From contig DASQFI010000032.1 of the NCBI GenBank assembly GCA_035633215.1, forward strand, positions 62,001-126,000: a stretch of 64,000 nucleotides of DNA. The letters run 5' to 3'. Below, piece after piece: positions 28,326-37,397 of the stretch. The position numbers and the translations under genes were made by a program. How positions within the stretch are numbered: position 1 is the stretch's first letter; each line of letters opens with the position of its first letter. A model generated the notes under the pieces. That model did no database searches. It was given only the letters and a program-made list of their open reading frames with translations, and was not told where the DNA came from. Source of the DNA: DASQFI01 sp035633215 (GTDB lineage: Bacteria; Acidobacteriota; Vicinamibacteria; Vicinamibacterales; SCN-69-37).

Positions 28326-30057
28326 ACGCCGGTTGGGAGGCGGTCTCGGGCAGGTCGATCCGGACCGTCGTGCCGGAGTTGACGCGGCTCTCGACGGAGA
28401 TGGTCCCCCCGAGCCCCTCCACGATATTCCGGGCGATGGCCAGGCCCAGACCGGATCCGCCGCGGCGGGTCGTGAAAAAGGGCTCGAAGAGGCGCGCCAG
28501 ATCCTCGGCCGGAATCCCGAGCCCGCCGTCGATGACCTCGATGCGCCAGTCTCCGGGCTGGCGTCGCGAGACCCGGAGCCGAATGGCCGACCCGCCCGGG
28601 CGATCCGCGCCGCGCGCGCGGACGGCTTCCTGAGCGTTGTTCAGGACGTTCACGAGCACGGCGCGCAGCCGTTCGGCGTCCGTCGTGACCGAAATGCCCC
28701 CGGCCGGAATCTCGACCGCCACCTGGACCGCGTCCGGTCCAATACTGGCCGCCTGCGCCGCCGCGCGGCAGATCTCCCCCAGATCCGCGGGCGCGTGCTC
28801 GAATCGAATGGGTTTCGCGAAGTCGAGGACGTCCGTGACCACGCGATTGAGCCGCTGGACCTCCTCGTCGATGTTCGCCGCGACTTCCGTGACGTCGCTC
28901 GACGGATGCTGTCGCAGGCTTCGCACCGCCGACTTGATGATCATCAGCGGGTTCCGGATTTCGTGGGCGACGACGGTCGACAGGCGGCCGAGCGAGGAGA
29001 GCCGCTCGCGTTGCGCGGCTTCGCGCTGAAAGCGATCGAGCGCGCCCGTGAGCTGCCCGAAGGTCGTCGACAGGAGCCGCGCATCTTCGTCGTCCCAGCG
29101 ACCGACGGCGGGAACGGTGCGCGCCAGGTCCCCGGTCGCCGCCATCTCGCGCATCGTCGCGGTAAGGGCCCGCAGGGGGCGGGTGACCGTGCGCGCGATG
29201 CCGTACCCGACGAGCGTGGCCACAAGGACGGCCGCCAGACCCGTCAGCGCAATCTGCCAGCGCAGCTGCGGCAGGAACTGCAGGTGCTCGGTGCGCGACC
29301 GCAGCACGAGCGCGACGGGCTCATTCGCGCCTCCGGCGACACCGAGCGGCTCGACCTGGCCAACGTAGTCTTCACCGCCGATGCGCCGCCGGAACACTCC
29401 GCTCTGACCGGCGAGATCCCCAAGCTCGGCCGTGCGCTCGGGGTCGAGGGTGGACGCGACGATCTGTGGTCCGAGCGCGAAGGCGATCTCGCTGTTGGTG
29501 AGTGTCTTGAAGCGGCGAGCGGCGTCCTGGTCCAGGCTGAAGCCGATGACGAGGGTGCCGATCGGCGCCGGTCCCGGCTCGAGCACCAGCATGGCGGCAT
29601 GAAGCACGCCCGCCGAATACGGCCAGAAGGTCGCGCCGTCCGGGCTCCTGCGGCACGCGTCGACGATCTCCGCAATCGCGCGTTCGTCGGGCTGGACGCG
29701 GCCCGCGCGGGCGAGCACGCGGCCGGTCCGGCCGAGGACGACGAAGAGATCCGCGTCCACTTCGCGCTGATATCGATCGGCGTTCGGCTGCACGGTCGGC
29801 GGATCGTCGGTCGCGGTCGAGTTCTTGAGCACGGGCAGGTCGGCGATGAGCCGGCCCTTGACGACGAAGTCGGCAAACTGTGTCCGGCTGTACTCCTTGA
29901 CGAGCGAGGCAGCCTCGGCGAGGCCCGTGCGCAATTCCGTCTCCGCCCGCCGGGACACCGTGTCGGTGACCCGATAGACGGCAATCCCGATCGACACGAC
30001 GAGCAACAGCGCGCTGGCGAGGAAGATCCGGTTCGTGAGCGACGACAGAACGCTCAT
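28318..30057 (-). CDS. Membrane-bound sensor histidine kinase
   Basis: 579 residues. TM1 about 12-31 (FLASALLLVVSIGIAVY), a periplasmic sensor of about 230 residues, TM2 around 265-285 (ALTGLAAVLVATLVGYGIA), a HAMP linker, the dimerisation box VVAHEIRNPLMIIKSAVRSL with the phosphorylated histidine, and an ATPase domain with N-box NVLNNAQEAV and GGSGLGLAIARNIVE. It belongs to the NtrB/ZraS-like group that pairs with NtrC-type regulators. Its ATG overlaps the stop of the upstream cupredoxin gene by 4 nt (ATGA), tying sensing to that protein. Confidence 0.9.
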   Translation of the reverse strand: MSVLSSLTNRIFLASALLLVVSIGIAVYRVTDTVSRRAETELRTGLAEAASLVKEYSRTQFADFVVKGRLIADLPVLKNSTATDDPPTVQPNADRYQREVDADLFVVLGRTGRVLARAGRVQPDERAIAEIVDACRRSPDGATFWPYSAGVLHAAMLVLEPGPAPIGTLVIGFSLDQDAARRFKTLTNSEIAFALGPQIVASTLDPERTAELGDLAGQSGVFRRRIGGEDYVGQVEPLGVAGGANEPVALVLRSRTEHLQFLPQLRWQIALTGLAAVLVATLVGYGIARTVTRPLRALTATMREMAATGDLARTVPAVGRWDDEDARLLSTTFGQLTGALDRFQREAAQRERLSSLGRLSTVVAHEIRNPLMIIKSAVRSLRQHPSSDVTEVAANIDEEVQRLNRVVTDVLDFAKPIRFEHAPADLGEICRAAAQAASIGPDAVQVAVEIPAGGISVTTDAERLRAVLVNVLNNAQEAVRARGADRPGGSAIRLRVSRRQPGDWRIEVIDGGLGIPAEDLARLFEPFFTTRRGGSGLGLAIARNIVEGLGGTISVESRVNSGTTVRIDLPETASQPAFT

Positions 30058-30722
30058 GAACCCGAGCGGCCGACCTGAAAGTTGACTTCGACCGTGTCGC
30101 CGTCCACCACCGTCACTTTCCGTGTGGCCGGGCGGCCAATCTCGCTCCAGACCGCAAGCGTGTACGGGCCGCTCGGCACTCCCGGAATCGAGTACCGGCC
30201 ATCCTCGTCGGTGACGGCGAAGAACGGGTGATTGAAGACGAGGATGTACGCGCTCATGTGCGAGTGGATGTCGCACGAAACGGGCACGATGCCCGGCCGA
30301 TCGAACCGGATCGATCGCGTGCGCCCCGGGCGATAGCGGCCGAGATCGAACGGGCCCGCAGGCGCGAGCGAGAACGCGTTGTGGAACGTCGAATCGCTGT
30401 TCGGAAAATCGACGGTCGTGCCCACCGTGATCGCCAGGACGCGCGGGATGAACTGCTGCCCGCGCTGATCCATCTTCGCGCGTCCGGGGCGAAGCTCCTC
30501 GAACGCCTGGCGCGGCGCCGAGTCGAGATAGACGACCGACCGCCGACGATCGACGGGATCGGGTCGCGTCGTCCAGAGGTCGGCGACGGACGGCCGCGCC
30601 GCCGCCACCGGCGTGTGCGGCACCACGACCTGGCCGCGAATGCTGCCGGCCCGCGGCACGGTCGCGGGTGTGCCGGCGACGGCCAACGCAGCCAGGACGA
30701 GGGCGGCGAGGGGACGCACCAT
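30054..30722 (-). CDS. Secreted cupredoxin/carboxypeptidase-regulatory-like protein (methylamine-utilisation type)
   Basis: 222 residues. A signal peptide (PLAALVLAALAVAGTPATV) precedes a plastocyanin-like domain with copper-ligand candidates in TFHNAFSL and VSCDIHSHM (His, Cys, His, Met), followed by a short regulatory-like beta domain (AVTDEDGRYSIPGVPSGPY). It acts in the periplasm. It sits between the outer-membrane protein and the kinase, and overlaps the kinase start. A role in copper or electron-carrier sensing is inferred from the ligands and context. Confidence 0.75.
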   Translation of the reverse strand: MVRPLAALVLAALAVAGTPATVPRAGSIRGQVVVPHTPVAAARPSVADLWTTRPDPVDRRRSVVYLDSAPRQAFEELRPGRAKMDQRGQQFIPRVLAITVGTTVDFPNSDSTFHNAFSLAPAGPFDLGRYRPGRTRSIRFDRPGIVPVSCDIHSHMSAYILVFNHPFFAVTDEDGRYSIPGVPSGPYTLAVWSEIGRPATRKVTVVDGDTVEVNFQVGRSGS

Positions 30723-30731
30723 CGGCGGTCT

Positions 30732-31976
30732 TCAGAACCAGTAGAGGACCTGGACCGCGGGGCTGCCGCGCTCGTGAATCCGGCCCGCGTCGCGCCAGTT
30801 GTGCTGCCAGCCGGCGCGCAGCTCGATCGCGCGCGTCGCGCGGAAGCCGACCACACCTTCGAGGCGCGTGACCGGCGCGTCCCAGGGCGTCGGCACGCCG
30901 GCGGTGCCGAGCAGCGCGCCGAAATCGATTTTCTCGGCGCGTCCGGCCACCTGCCACCGCGGATGCCAGCGATAGCGTGCCTCGACGAATCCGGACCATG
31001 CCGTGAGCGGCGTCTCCGAGGGCATCGCGAGGATCGGGATCTGAAACACCGACCGCAGCAGCTCCGCGCGGACGAGCCAGTGTCCCACGCCGTACTCGAC
31101 ATCGGTGCCGAGGACGGACTGCGTGGAGTGCTCGCGCCGGTCCTCGGGCACCAACGCGAGAACGTCGTCCTCGATCCACTGGCCGCGCGCGCCCGAGACG
31201 CCGATGGTCATCCCGAGGGGCAGATGCACGGCGGCGCGGGCCGACCATTGCCGGCCGCCGTTGGTTTCGCGGACGACGGGGACGGCGGGCGCGCCGCGGG
31301 TGAGTGCCGCGGCGGTCTCGATCCACCCGGTCTTCCAACGCGCTTCGATGCCGGTGTCCCATCGCGTCGCGGAGACGAGCGGCACGCCGGGCGCGACGCT
31401 TTGCGATCCGATCGGAAACGCGGGGCGCCATCCGCGCCCGCGCATCCGCAAGAGGTCGTCCACGCTTCCTGGCAGCGCATCCGGCCGGAGCGACGTGAGG
31501 TACTGGTAGGCGAGCGGCAGGCCGATGACGAGGTTGTCGCGCCCGTACGCGCGCCGGGCGAACGCGCCCACCACCGGCGGAATCCGGCCGATCTGGATGT
31601 CGAACTCGCGCGAGGCCAGCGGCCGCCACCGGAGGTACAGCGCGGAGAGGTCGAGCTGGTCGGCGTTTTCGGTCCGCAGCTCGCCGACGAGCGAGACCGG
31701 CTGCGCGATCCGCCACTGCCCGAACAGCCGCAGCCGGGCCATGCGAAGCGTATCGCGCTCGTAATCGGTGTAGTTGAAGAACGCTTCGTCGTCACGCGGT
31801 GCGACGGAGCCGGCGATCTCGCCGCCGAACGTCACGCGGCCGCGGGCGAATCCGTACGGCTCGTCGCGCGTCTGGGCGGCCGCCGGCGCCACGACCGCGA
31901 CGAGCGCCCACACCGCGAGCGCGGCCGGCGATGGCGCGAATCGGGCGTGGCGCGTGCCGGTCATCCCTGAAGGCAT
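30732..31976 (-). CDS. Exported outer-membrane beta-barrel-like protein
   Basis: About 414 residues. The start ATG 31976 has GGAGGT 4-5 nt upstream. A signal peptide (LAVWALVAVVAPAAAQ) is followed by alternating beta strands with aromatic girdles (ARLRLFGQWRIAQPVSLVGE, LSALYLRWRPL, WSGFVEARYRWHPRWQV) and ends in a terminal phenylalanine (VQVLYWF), typical for barrels assembled by BamA. It is the first gene of the cupredoxin-kinase-regulator operon and may be a porin or redox-barrel component; no specific family is recognised. Confidence 0.65.
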   Translation of the reverse strand: MPSGMTGTRHARFAPSPAALAVWALVAVVAPAAAQTRDEPYGFARGRVTFGGEIAGSVAPRDDEAFFNYTDYERDTLRMARLRLFGQWRIAQPVSLVGELRTENADQLDLSALYLRWRPLASREFDIQIGRIPPVVGAFARRAYGRDNLVIGLPLAYQYLTSLRPDALPGSVDDLLRMRGRGWRPAFPIGSQSVAPGVPLVSATRWDTGIEARWKTGWIETAAALTRGAPAVPVVRETNGGRQWSARAAVHLPLGMTIGVSGARGQWIEDDVLALVPEDRREHSTQSVLGTDVEYGVGHWLVRAELLRSVFQIPILAMPSETPLTAWSGFVEARYRWHPRWQVAGRAEKIDFGALLGTAGVPTPWDAPVTRLEGVVGFRATRAIELRAGWQHNWRDAGRIHERGSPAVQVLYWF

Positions 31977-32033
31977 CTTACCTCCTGCCCCTGCTACAAT
32001 GCGGGCAGTTGAGAGGAGCGATCGAGGAGAGTA

Positions 32034-32297
32034 ATGGCCTACATCATCACCGAGCCCTGCATTGGCACCAAAGATAGCGCCTGCGTCGACGTCTGCCCGG
32101 TCGATTGCATTCATCCGCGCAAAGACGAGCCGGCATTCGAGTCGGCCAAGATGCTGTACATCCATCCCGACGAATGCATCGATTGCGGGGCGTGCGTGCC
32201 GGCGTGTCCGGTCGAGGCGATTTTCGCGCTCGACGAAACCCCGGACAAGTGGAAGGACTACATCCAGCTGAACGTGGATTTCTTCAACAAGAAGTAG
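32034..32297 (+). CDS. Ferredoxin family protein (7Fe/8Fe, FdxA-like)
   Basis: 87 residues with cysteines at 9, 17, 21 and 25 and a second run CGACVPACP (Cys48, 51, 54, 58), the pattern of bacterial seven- or eight-iron ferredoxins with the conserved [14 protein letters not shown] small soluble electron carrier. GAGGAGAG precedes the ATG; a TACAAT box lies about 37 bp upstream. It is not BoxA, which is a large reductase. Downstream is coaA, 14 nt on. Confidence 0.9.
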   Translation: MAYIITEPCIGTKDSACVDVCPVDCIHPRKDEPAFESAKMLYIHPDECIDCGACVPACPVEAIFALDETPDKWKDYIQLNVDFFNKK

Positions 32298-32311
32298 GCT
32301 GGGGCCGGCGC

Positions 32312-33226
32312 GTGGCCCCTCCGTACGTGGACTTCGAACGCGCGTCGTGGGCGCGTCTGCGCGCGGCGACGCCGCTGACGCTCGGCGAGTCCGACCTGGC
32401 CGAGCTCCAAGGCATCAACGATCGCCTCTCGATCGACGAGGTCGAGACGATCTACCTCCCCGTCTCGCGGCTCCTCAACCTGCACGTCGCGGCCACGCAG
32501 CATCTGCACAAGACGAGCGACACGTTCCTCGGCACGCCGCCCGCGCGTATTCCGTACGTGATCGGGATCGCCGGCAGCGTCGCGGTCGGCAAGAGCACGG
32601 TGGCGCGCCTGCTCCAGGCGCTGCTGCGCCGCTGGCCGGCCCACCCGCGCGTCGATCTCGTCACCACCGACGGGTTTCTGCTGCCGCTCGGCGTCCTCGA
32701 GTCGCGCGGCCTCCTCAATCGCAAGGGCTTTCCCGAGAGCTACGACGTCCGCCGGCTCGTCGAGTTCATCGCCGACGTCAAGGCGGCTGACGGGCCGGTA
32801 CGGGCGCCGGTGTACTCCCACCAGGGCTACGACATCGTGCCGGATGAGTTCCAGGTCGTCGATCGGCCCGACATCGTCATCGTCGAAGGGCTGAATGTGC
32901 TGCAGCGCGCCGCGGGGCCGACCTTCGTCTCGGACTTCTTCGATTTCTCGATCTACATCGACGCCGACGAAGCCGACATCGAGAGCTGGTACGTGTCGCG
33001 CTTTCTCACGCTGCGCGAGACCGTTTTTCGCGACCCGGACTCATACTTCCACCGTTTCAGCCGGTTGACGGACGCCGAAGCAGTCGCGACCGCGCGCGAA
33101 ATCTGGCGCACGATCAACGGCGTGAACCTCCGCGAGAATATCCAGCCGACGCGCGAGCGCGCGCGGCTGATTCTCGAAAAGGACGGCGAGCATCAGGTCC
33201 GGCGGGTGAGGCTGAGGAGGATTTGA
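32312..33226 (+). CDS. coaA: Pantothenate kinase, type I
   Basis: 304 residues, close to E. coli CoaA. First step of coenzyme A synthesis. P-loop [22 protein letters not shown] with the catalytic Asp, RKGFPESYD and the C-terminal [15 protein letters not shown] are all conserved. GTG start at 32312. Its supply of CoA is pertinent to the nearby CoA-thioester degradation cluster, though no direct link is shown. Confidence 0.95.
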   Translation: MAPPYVDFERASWARLRAATPLTLGESDLAELQGINDRLSIDEVETIYLPVSRLLNLHVAATQHLHKTSDTFLGTPPARIPYVIGIAGSVAVGKSTVARLLQALLRRWPAHPRVDLVTTDGFLLPLGVLESRGLLNRKGFPESYDVRRLVEFIADVKAADGPVRAPVYSHQGYDIVPDEFQVVDRPDIVIVEGLNVLQRAAGPTFVSDFFDFSIYIDADEADIESWYVSRFLTLRETVFRDPDSYFHRFSRLTDAEAVATAREIWRTINGVNLRENIQPTRERARLILEKDGEHQVRRVRLRRI

Positions 33227-33247
33227 AGAAAGCTCAAAGCCTCAACG

Positions 33248-33736
33248 TCAGGCTCGCGATCCGAGTTTCTTCTTGGCTTCGAGTCTCGCGGCGCGCCGGG
33301 CTTCCGCGTCGCGCGCCCGCTGGCGTTCCTGCTCGGTGTCGAGCTGCAGGGGCGGAATCAGCACCCGGTTTCCGGCGCGGTCGATCGCGACAAAGGTCAG
33401 GTATGCGCGGCTCGTCAGTTGCCGCTCGCCACTCAGGATGCCTTCCGAGAACACCTCGACTTCGACCTCGAGCGACGTGTGAAAGGCCGCGGTCACGCAA
33501 GCCTTCAACACAACCAGGTCACCGATCTGGATGGGGTGCAGGAACTGAAGCCCGTCGACCGCCGCAGTGACGACGTGGCTCCGCGTGTGACGATGGCAGG
33601 CGATGGCGCCGGCGATGTCGATGAGATGCATCGCGGTGCCGCCGAGCAGAAAGCCAAGCGGGTTGGCGTCGTTTGGCAGCACGACCTGCACCATCTCGGT
33701 GTAGGAATCGGATGGTTTCTTTGCTGGTAAGGGCAT
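33248..33736 (-). CDS. Acyl-CoA thioesterase (YciA-type hotdog)
   Basis: About 162 residues. A single hotdog domain with the family stretch ANPLGFLLGGTAMHLIDIAGAIA and the catalytic-region HVVTAAVDGLQFLHPIQIGD. Hydrolyses acyl-CoA esters. The start at 33736 (MPLPAKKPSD) is preferred over an upstream ATG that lies in repeat DNA; there is no clear ribosome site. A basic Arg/Lys tail ends it. Convergent with coaA. Confidence 0.85.
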   Translation of the reverse strand: MPLPAKKPSDSYTEMVQVVLPNDANPLGFLLGGTAMHLIDIAGAIACHRHTRSHVVTAAVDGLQFLHPIQIGDLVVLKACVTAAFHTSLEVEVEVFSEGILSGERQLTSRAYLTFVAIDRAGNRVLIPPLQLDTEQERQRARDAEARRAARLEAKKKLGSRA

Positions 33737-33902
33737 CGTCAGGGCAAAGGGCAAAGGGCAGAGGGCAAAGGAGAGCGGAAAGGGGAAAGGTCGAAGGCGG
33801 CGATACCTCGTGGCTCGATCAGCAGCGCCCTCTGACCTTCATCACCTTTCCCCTCGTTTTTGCCCTTTGCCCTCTGCCCTTTGCCCTGACACTCGTCAGA
33901 CG
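33737..33902. repeat. Word-repeat palindrome (GGGCAAAGGGCA type)
   Basis: The gap between two minus-strand genes starts with GGGCAAAGGGCAAAGGGCAG units and ends with their complement (TGCCCTTTGCCCTCTGCCC). The arms are about 60 bp each around 33810, so the region can form one very long purine/pyrimidine hairpin. The thioesterase and large protease genes are directly bounded by its ends. Confidence 0.75.
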
Positions 33903-36900
33903 TCAGAAGTCGTACCCAATCCAGAAGCTGAACTTCACCTTCCGGAACGACCCGCTGTCGCCGCGGCAGTCGATCGACGTCCCGCTGACCTGCTGACAGC
34001 TTCGGAAGAGCACGTCCTCCCACCCGCGGTTGAACAGCGTCTTCCAGGACCAGTCGAAGTGCATCGGGAAGCCGAGCAGGAAGCTTTCGAGGCCGATGCC
34101 GTACGACGCGCGCGCGTCGACGAGCCGCAGGCCTCTCACCACGACCGGCGGTTCGTACCTCGTCGCGAGCTCCTGGGTAATTGGGTTGATCAGGTCATAT
34201 CCCGCGACCGGCAACTCGATCGACGCCTTGTTGGTCATGATCTTGAACGACTCGTTGTTGAAGCCGGCGCCGCCCATGTTGAAGAAGAACACGCCGCGGA
34301 GTCCGCCGAGCACCCCCAGCGGCGTGAGCATGGCCTCGATCAGCGGGAAGCGCAGCTCGGCGTTGGCGAAGAACGCCTTGTGCCCGATGAACTCGAGGTA
34401 GTCGTAGCCGCGCAGCTCCGAGTTGCCGCCGAAGTAGGTGAAGTCGGGATTGCGTCCCCAGCTCTTGAAGCCCCGGACGCGCAACGCCAGCACGCCGTTG
34501 GCGGCCAGGCGGATGTAATGGCGGGCATCGCCGTCCAAGGTCCGGCGCGAGAGCCAGTTGTCCGAGAACCCGGGCGATCCGTCGAACGAGACCTTGAACG
34601 TGCTTCCGGCCACCGGGCCGTACTCGCGGAAGATCGTCGTCTCCTGGACGAAGGAGACACCGAGCGGCATCGTGTGCCCGTTCCGGAAGAGCGCCTGGCC
34701 GAACTGGTCGGTCTGGTACTGGTTCACCAGATCCTGGAATCCGGCGTTCGTGTACCGCTCCGACATGTGGACGTAGCCGCCGAACACTTCGGCGCGCGCG
34801 TAGCGGTTGAACGGATAGATCGCGAACGCCGTGCCGCCGCGCTGGCTCTGGACCGCTTCGGCCAGATCGCGGTCGAGGTACCCGACGTACTCGGGCGGCA
34901 CGAGGTACTGAGCCTGGCCGAAGTAGAAGACGTCCTGCGAGAAGCCCTGCAGCGCGTAGTTCATACGGCTGCCCATGTTCACGTACGTGAACGCGGTCGT
35001 GCGGTACTGCGAGACCGACTGCGCGAAGAAGCTGACCTGCTTGTCGCCGAGGACGTCGGTGAACGTGATCTGCGTGTTGCCGTAGAAGTTGCCGCCGCTG
35101 GTGACGCCGAGGCTGACCGGCGGACGGCCCGCCAGGCTCATCTTCTCGAACGCGCCCTTCTTGTGGATGTTGTCGCGGAGCAGCGTGTGGCTCAGTGGCG
35201 CGGTGAAGTCGATCATCGGCGCCGCCTCGCCGAAGTCAGACGAGGCGACCGTGGCAATCGGCTTCTCGGTCGAAATCGCGTGAATGCCGTTCTCGCCCTT
35301 GTAGTAGGACACGAACGCCACGCGCAGGATGTTTCCGCTCCTCAGCACGACGGGCGACACGTTGCCGGTCACCGTATCGGTCCACTGCCGCAGCTCGCCG
35401 TTCCGGAGATCCAGCGTCCAGACGTTCGGGATGTTCGCGTTCTTGATCTGCTCGTCCGTCAGCGGGGACTTGGGATCGATGGCCGTCGAGGTGAAGACGA
35501 GCGTGTGGTCGTCGTAGAACTTGGCCGCCGTGTCGTCATGCGTGCCGAACGTCAGCTGCTTGCGCTGGCCGGTCGCCATGTCGTACTGGAAGAGCTTGTC
35601 GTTCCCGCTGATCCGCGCCGTGTAGACGATCGACCGGCCGTCGGGCGCGTACGTGGGCGAGTACTCCGCAAACGCGTCCTTCGTCAGGTTCGTCACGGCG
35701 CCGGTCTCGAGATCGACGACGAATAGATCGGCGATCGCTTCCTGGAGCGCCGAGAGCACGATCTTCCGGCCGTCGGGGCTGAACGCCGGCGACTCCGGCC
35801 CGTTCAGCATCGCGAGGTCGATCTTCTTCTCGATGCGGTCGGTCACCACGTTGTGGACGACGAGCGTCTTTTCCTTCTCCGTCCGCGCGAGGTAGGCGAC
35901 GGTATCCACGTTCCACGTGATCCAGGGCACGAGGTTGCCGCGCAGCCCGCCGGCCGTCGAGATGTATTCGAATCCCCGATCCTTGTCGAAGCCCTTGGTG
36001 AGGTTGCTGATGAACTTGCCGTCCTTGGCCGAGATCAGGATGATGTCGAGCTCGAAGTCCCGCCGGTTGCCCACGACTGCGGCGAGCATGTCGCCGGTCG
36101 GGGACGGCTCGAGTGAGAGCACCGAGACGTAGTGAGTCTTCAGCGGGTTCGGCGCGATGTCGCGCCCGTAGTCGGCCGGCCGTTCCTTGTCGCGGAAGGG
36201 CTTGAAGCGCTCCTTGAGGTACCGGTCGAACTGCTCGTCGAAGTCCTCGGGCTTCAGCTTCAGCGCTTCTTCGTACGCGCTCTCGCCGCCGCCGATCACG
36301 TTCTTCCGGAGCGAGAACAGGAACTGGCGCAGGCCTTCTTTGCCCCACTTCGACTCGATGAACTCGAACGTCGCGTGCCCCATCGAATAGGTGAGCCGGC
36401 CCGAGAGCGGCTGCGTCTCGAACTCGCTCATCTTCGGCACGTTGTCGGTGATGGCCGCGTCGCGGACCTGCATCAGGTCGAGGATGTTCCAGTAGCCAGC
36501 CATGTAGTTGGCGAGCCCCTCGTCCATCCACAGAGGCAGGTTGGCGCCGATGATCCCGCGCGGGATGATCGAGAACTCGAAGACGTGCGTCAGCTCGTGC
36601 GTGATCAGCCGGTAGAGCTGGTCGGGCGGCTCGTCGATCGGCAGCACCATCCGGTTCCGCTCGGGCTCGGCAAACGCGAGGACGCCCTCGGGCAGCTCGT
36701 CGCCCGAGATGTTCTGCTGCTGAAACTCGCTCTGGGTCTTGAACAGGATGAGCGGCGTGCGCTCCGACAGGTCGTGCTTCAGCTCGCCGCTGATGCGCTG
36801 GTACGCGCTTTCGGCGTAGCCGGCCACCCGTTCGAGGTGCTTTTCGAGGTCCGGGTAGTAATAGATGTCGAAATGATCGGTCTTGTAGATGAACCACTCG

Positions 36901-37118
36901 AACCTGCTCCGGTGAACGCGGTTCTTGCCGAAGTACGGCACGAACGGCGTCTGTGCGCGGAGGGGGCACACGCCCAGCTTGACCATGAAGTTCTGGCGGT
37001 CGAGCGGGGTTTTCGCGACGTCGACGATTTGCGCGCCCGCCGTGACGGGGAGGCTCGTCAGGACAAACGCCAGCGCACCAAGGGGGAGGGAGAACATGCG
37101 CAAGCGGCGCATCCGCAT
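33903..37118 (-). CDS. Exported MA-type metallopeptidase with WD40/TolB-like propeller and C-terminal outer-membrane barrel
   Basis: 1071 residues. After a signal peptide (FSLPLGALAFVLTSLPVTAGA) comes a gluzincin-type peptidase domain: zinc motif LITHELTHVFEF and the downstream glutamate in WMDEGLANYMAGY. About 330-700 carries TolB/WD40-like repeats (AFSPDGRKIVLSA, TYAPDGRSIVYTA), and the rest is strand-rich with a terminal KFSFWIGYDF, indicating an outer-membrane barrel. Ribosome site GAGGTGAC precedes ATG 37118. A surface protease or envelope factor; the substrate is unknown. Confidence 0.85.
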   Translation of the reverse strand: MRMRRLRMFSLPLGALAFVLTSLPVTAGAQIVDVAKTPLDRQNFMVKLGVCPLRAQTPFVPYFGKNRVHRSRFEWFIYKTDHFDIYYYPDLEKHLERVAGYAESAYQRISGELKHDLSERTPLILFKTQSEFQQQNISGDELPEGVLAFAEPERNRMVLPIDEPPDQLYRLITHELTHVFEFSIIPRGIIGANLPLWMDEGLANYMAGYWNILDLMQVRDAAITDNVPKMSEFETQPLSGRLTYSMGHATFEFIESKWGKEGLRQFLFSLRKNVIGGGESAYEEALKLKPEDFDEQFDRYLKERFKPFRDKERPADYGRDIAPNPLKTHYVSVLSLEPSPTGDMLAAVVGNRRDFELDIILISAKDGKFISNLTKGFDKDRGFEYISTAGGLRGNLVPWITWNVDTVAYLARTEKEKTLVVHNVVTDRIEKKIDLAMLNGPESPAFSPDGRKIVLSALQEAIADLFVVDLETGAVTNLTKDAFAEYSPTYAPDGRSIVYTARISGNDKLFQYDMATGQRKQLTFGTHDDTAAKFYDDHTLVFTSTAIDPKSPLTDEQIKNANIPNVWTLDLRNGELRQWTDTVTGNVSPVVLRSGNILRVAFVSYYKGENGIHAISTEKPIATVASSDFGEAAPMIDFTAPLSHTLLRDNIHKKGAFEKMSLAGRPPVSLGVTSGGNFYGNTQITFTDVLGDKQVSFFAQSVSQYRTTAFTYVNMGSRMNYALQGFSQDVFYFGQAQYLVPPEYVGYLDRDLAEAVQSQRGGTAFAIYPFNRYARAEVFGGYVHMSERYTNAGFQDLVNQYQTDQFGQALFRNGHTMPLGVSFVQETTIFREYGPVAGSTFKVSFDGSPGFSDNWLSRRTLDGDARHYIRLAANGVLALRVRGFKSWGRNPDFTYFGGNSELRGYDYLEFIGHKAFFANAELRFPLIEAMLTPLGVLGGLRGVFFFNMGGAGFNNESFKIMTNKASIELPVAGYDLINPITQELATRYEPPVVVRGLRLVDARASYGIGLESFLLGFPMHFDWSWKTLFNRGWEDVLFRSCQQVSGTSIDCRGDSGSFRKVKFSFWIGYDF

Positions 37119-37397
37119 AAGGTCACCTCAACGGGACACGGTCTGAGACGTTCACGACCGTTCTCGAATCTTACACTGGTTGCGGCGCGGGCCTGCTCGC
37201 CGACCGCCTGGCCATGACGCAGCCGATCCGCTAGTTGGCGAGTGGCGGGAGCAAACTGCGTGCCCCGCGCCGGTGGCCGAAAAACGGCACCGTGCCACGC
37301 CGCGCGACACCGCCCGAGGACAGAACCGAAGCCTGCGGATGTCGCGATGGATCTGGCGTTCTGTAGTAAGGTGGGAGACAACCGGGAGGACCGACGG

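Noticed and set aside
30058..31716. N-terminal extension of the sensor-kinase frame by more than 550 codons
   Set aside because: The extension is antisense-like shadow of the cupredoxin and outer-membrane genes; the kinase start at 30057 with ATGA overlap and a membrane helix is clear.
32034..32297. BoxA reductase or box-specific ferredoxin
   Set aside because: 87 residues with two clusters only; BoxA has a flavin/NADPH reductase part and the gene lies 6 kb from the box cluster in another transcription unit.
33810..35726. A 638-codon open frame on the plus strand
   Set aside because: It mirrors the strongly supported MA-peptidase/propeller gene, and its translation shows no recognisable fold.
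37119..37397. A gene between the peptidase and tlpA genes
   Set aside because: No frame with a ribosome site or domain; it is the upstream region of two divergent genes, and no promoter there is convincing.
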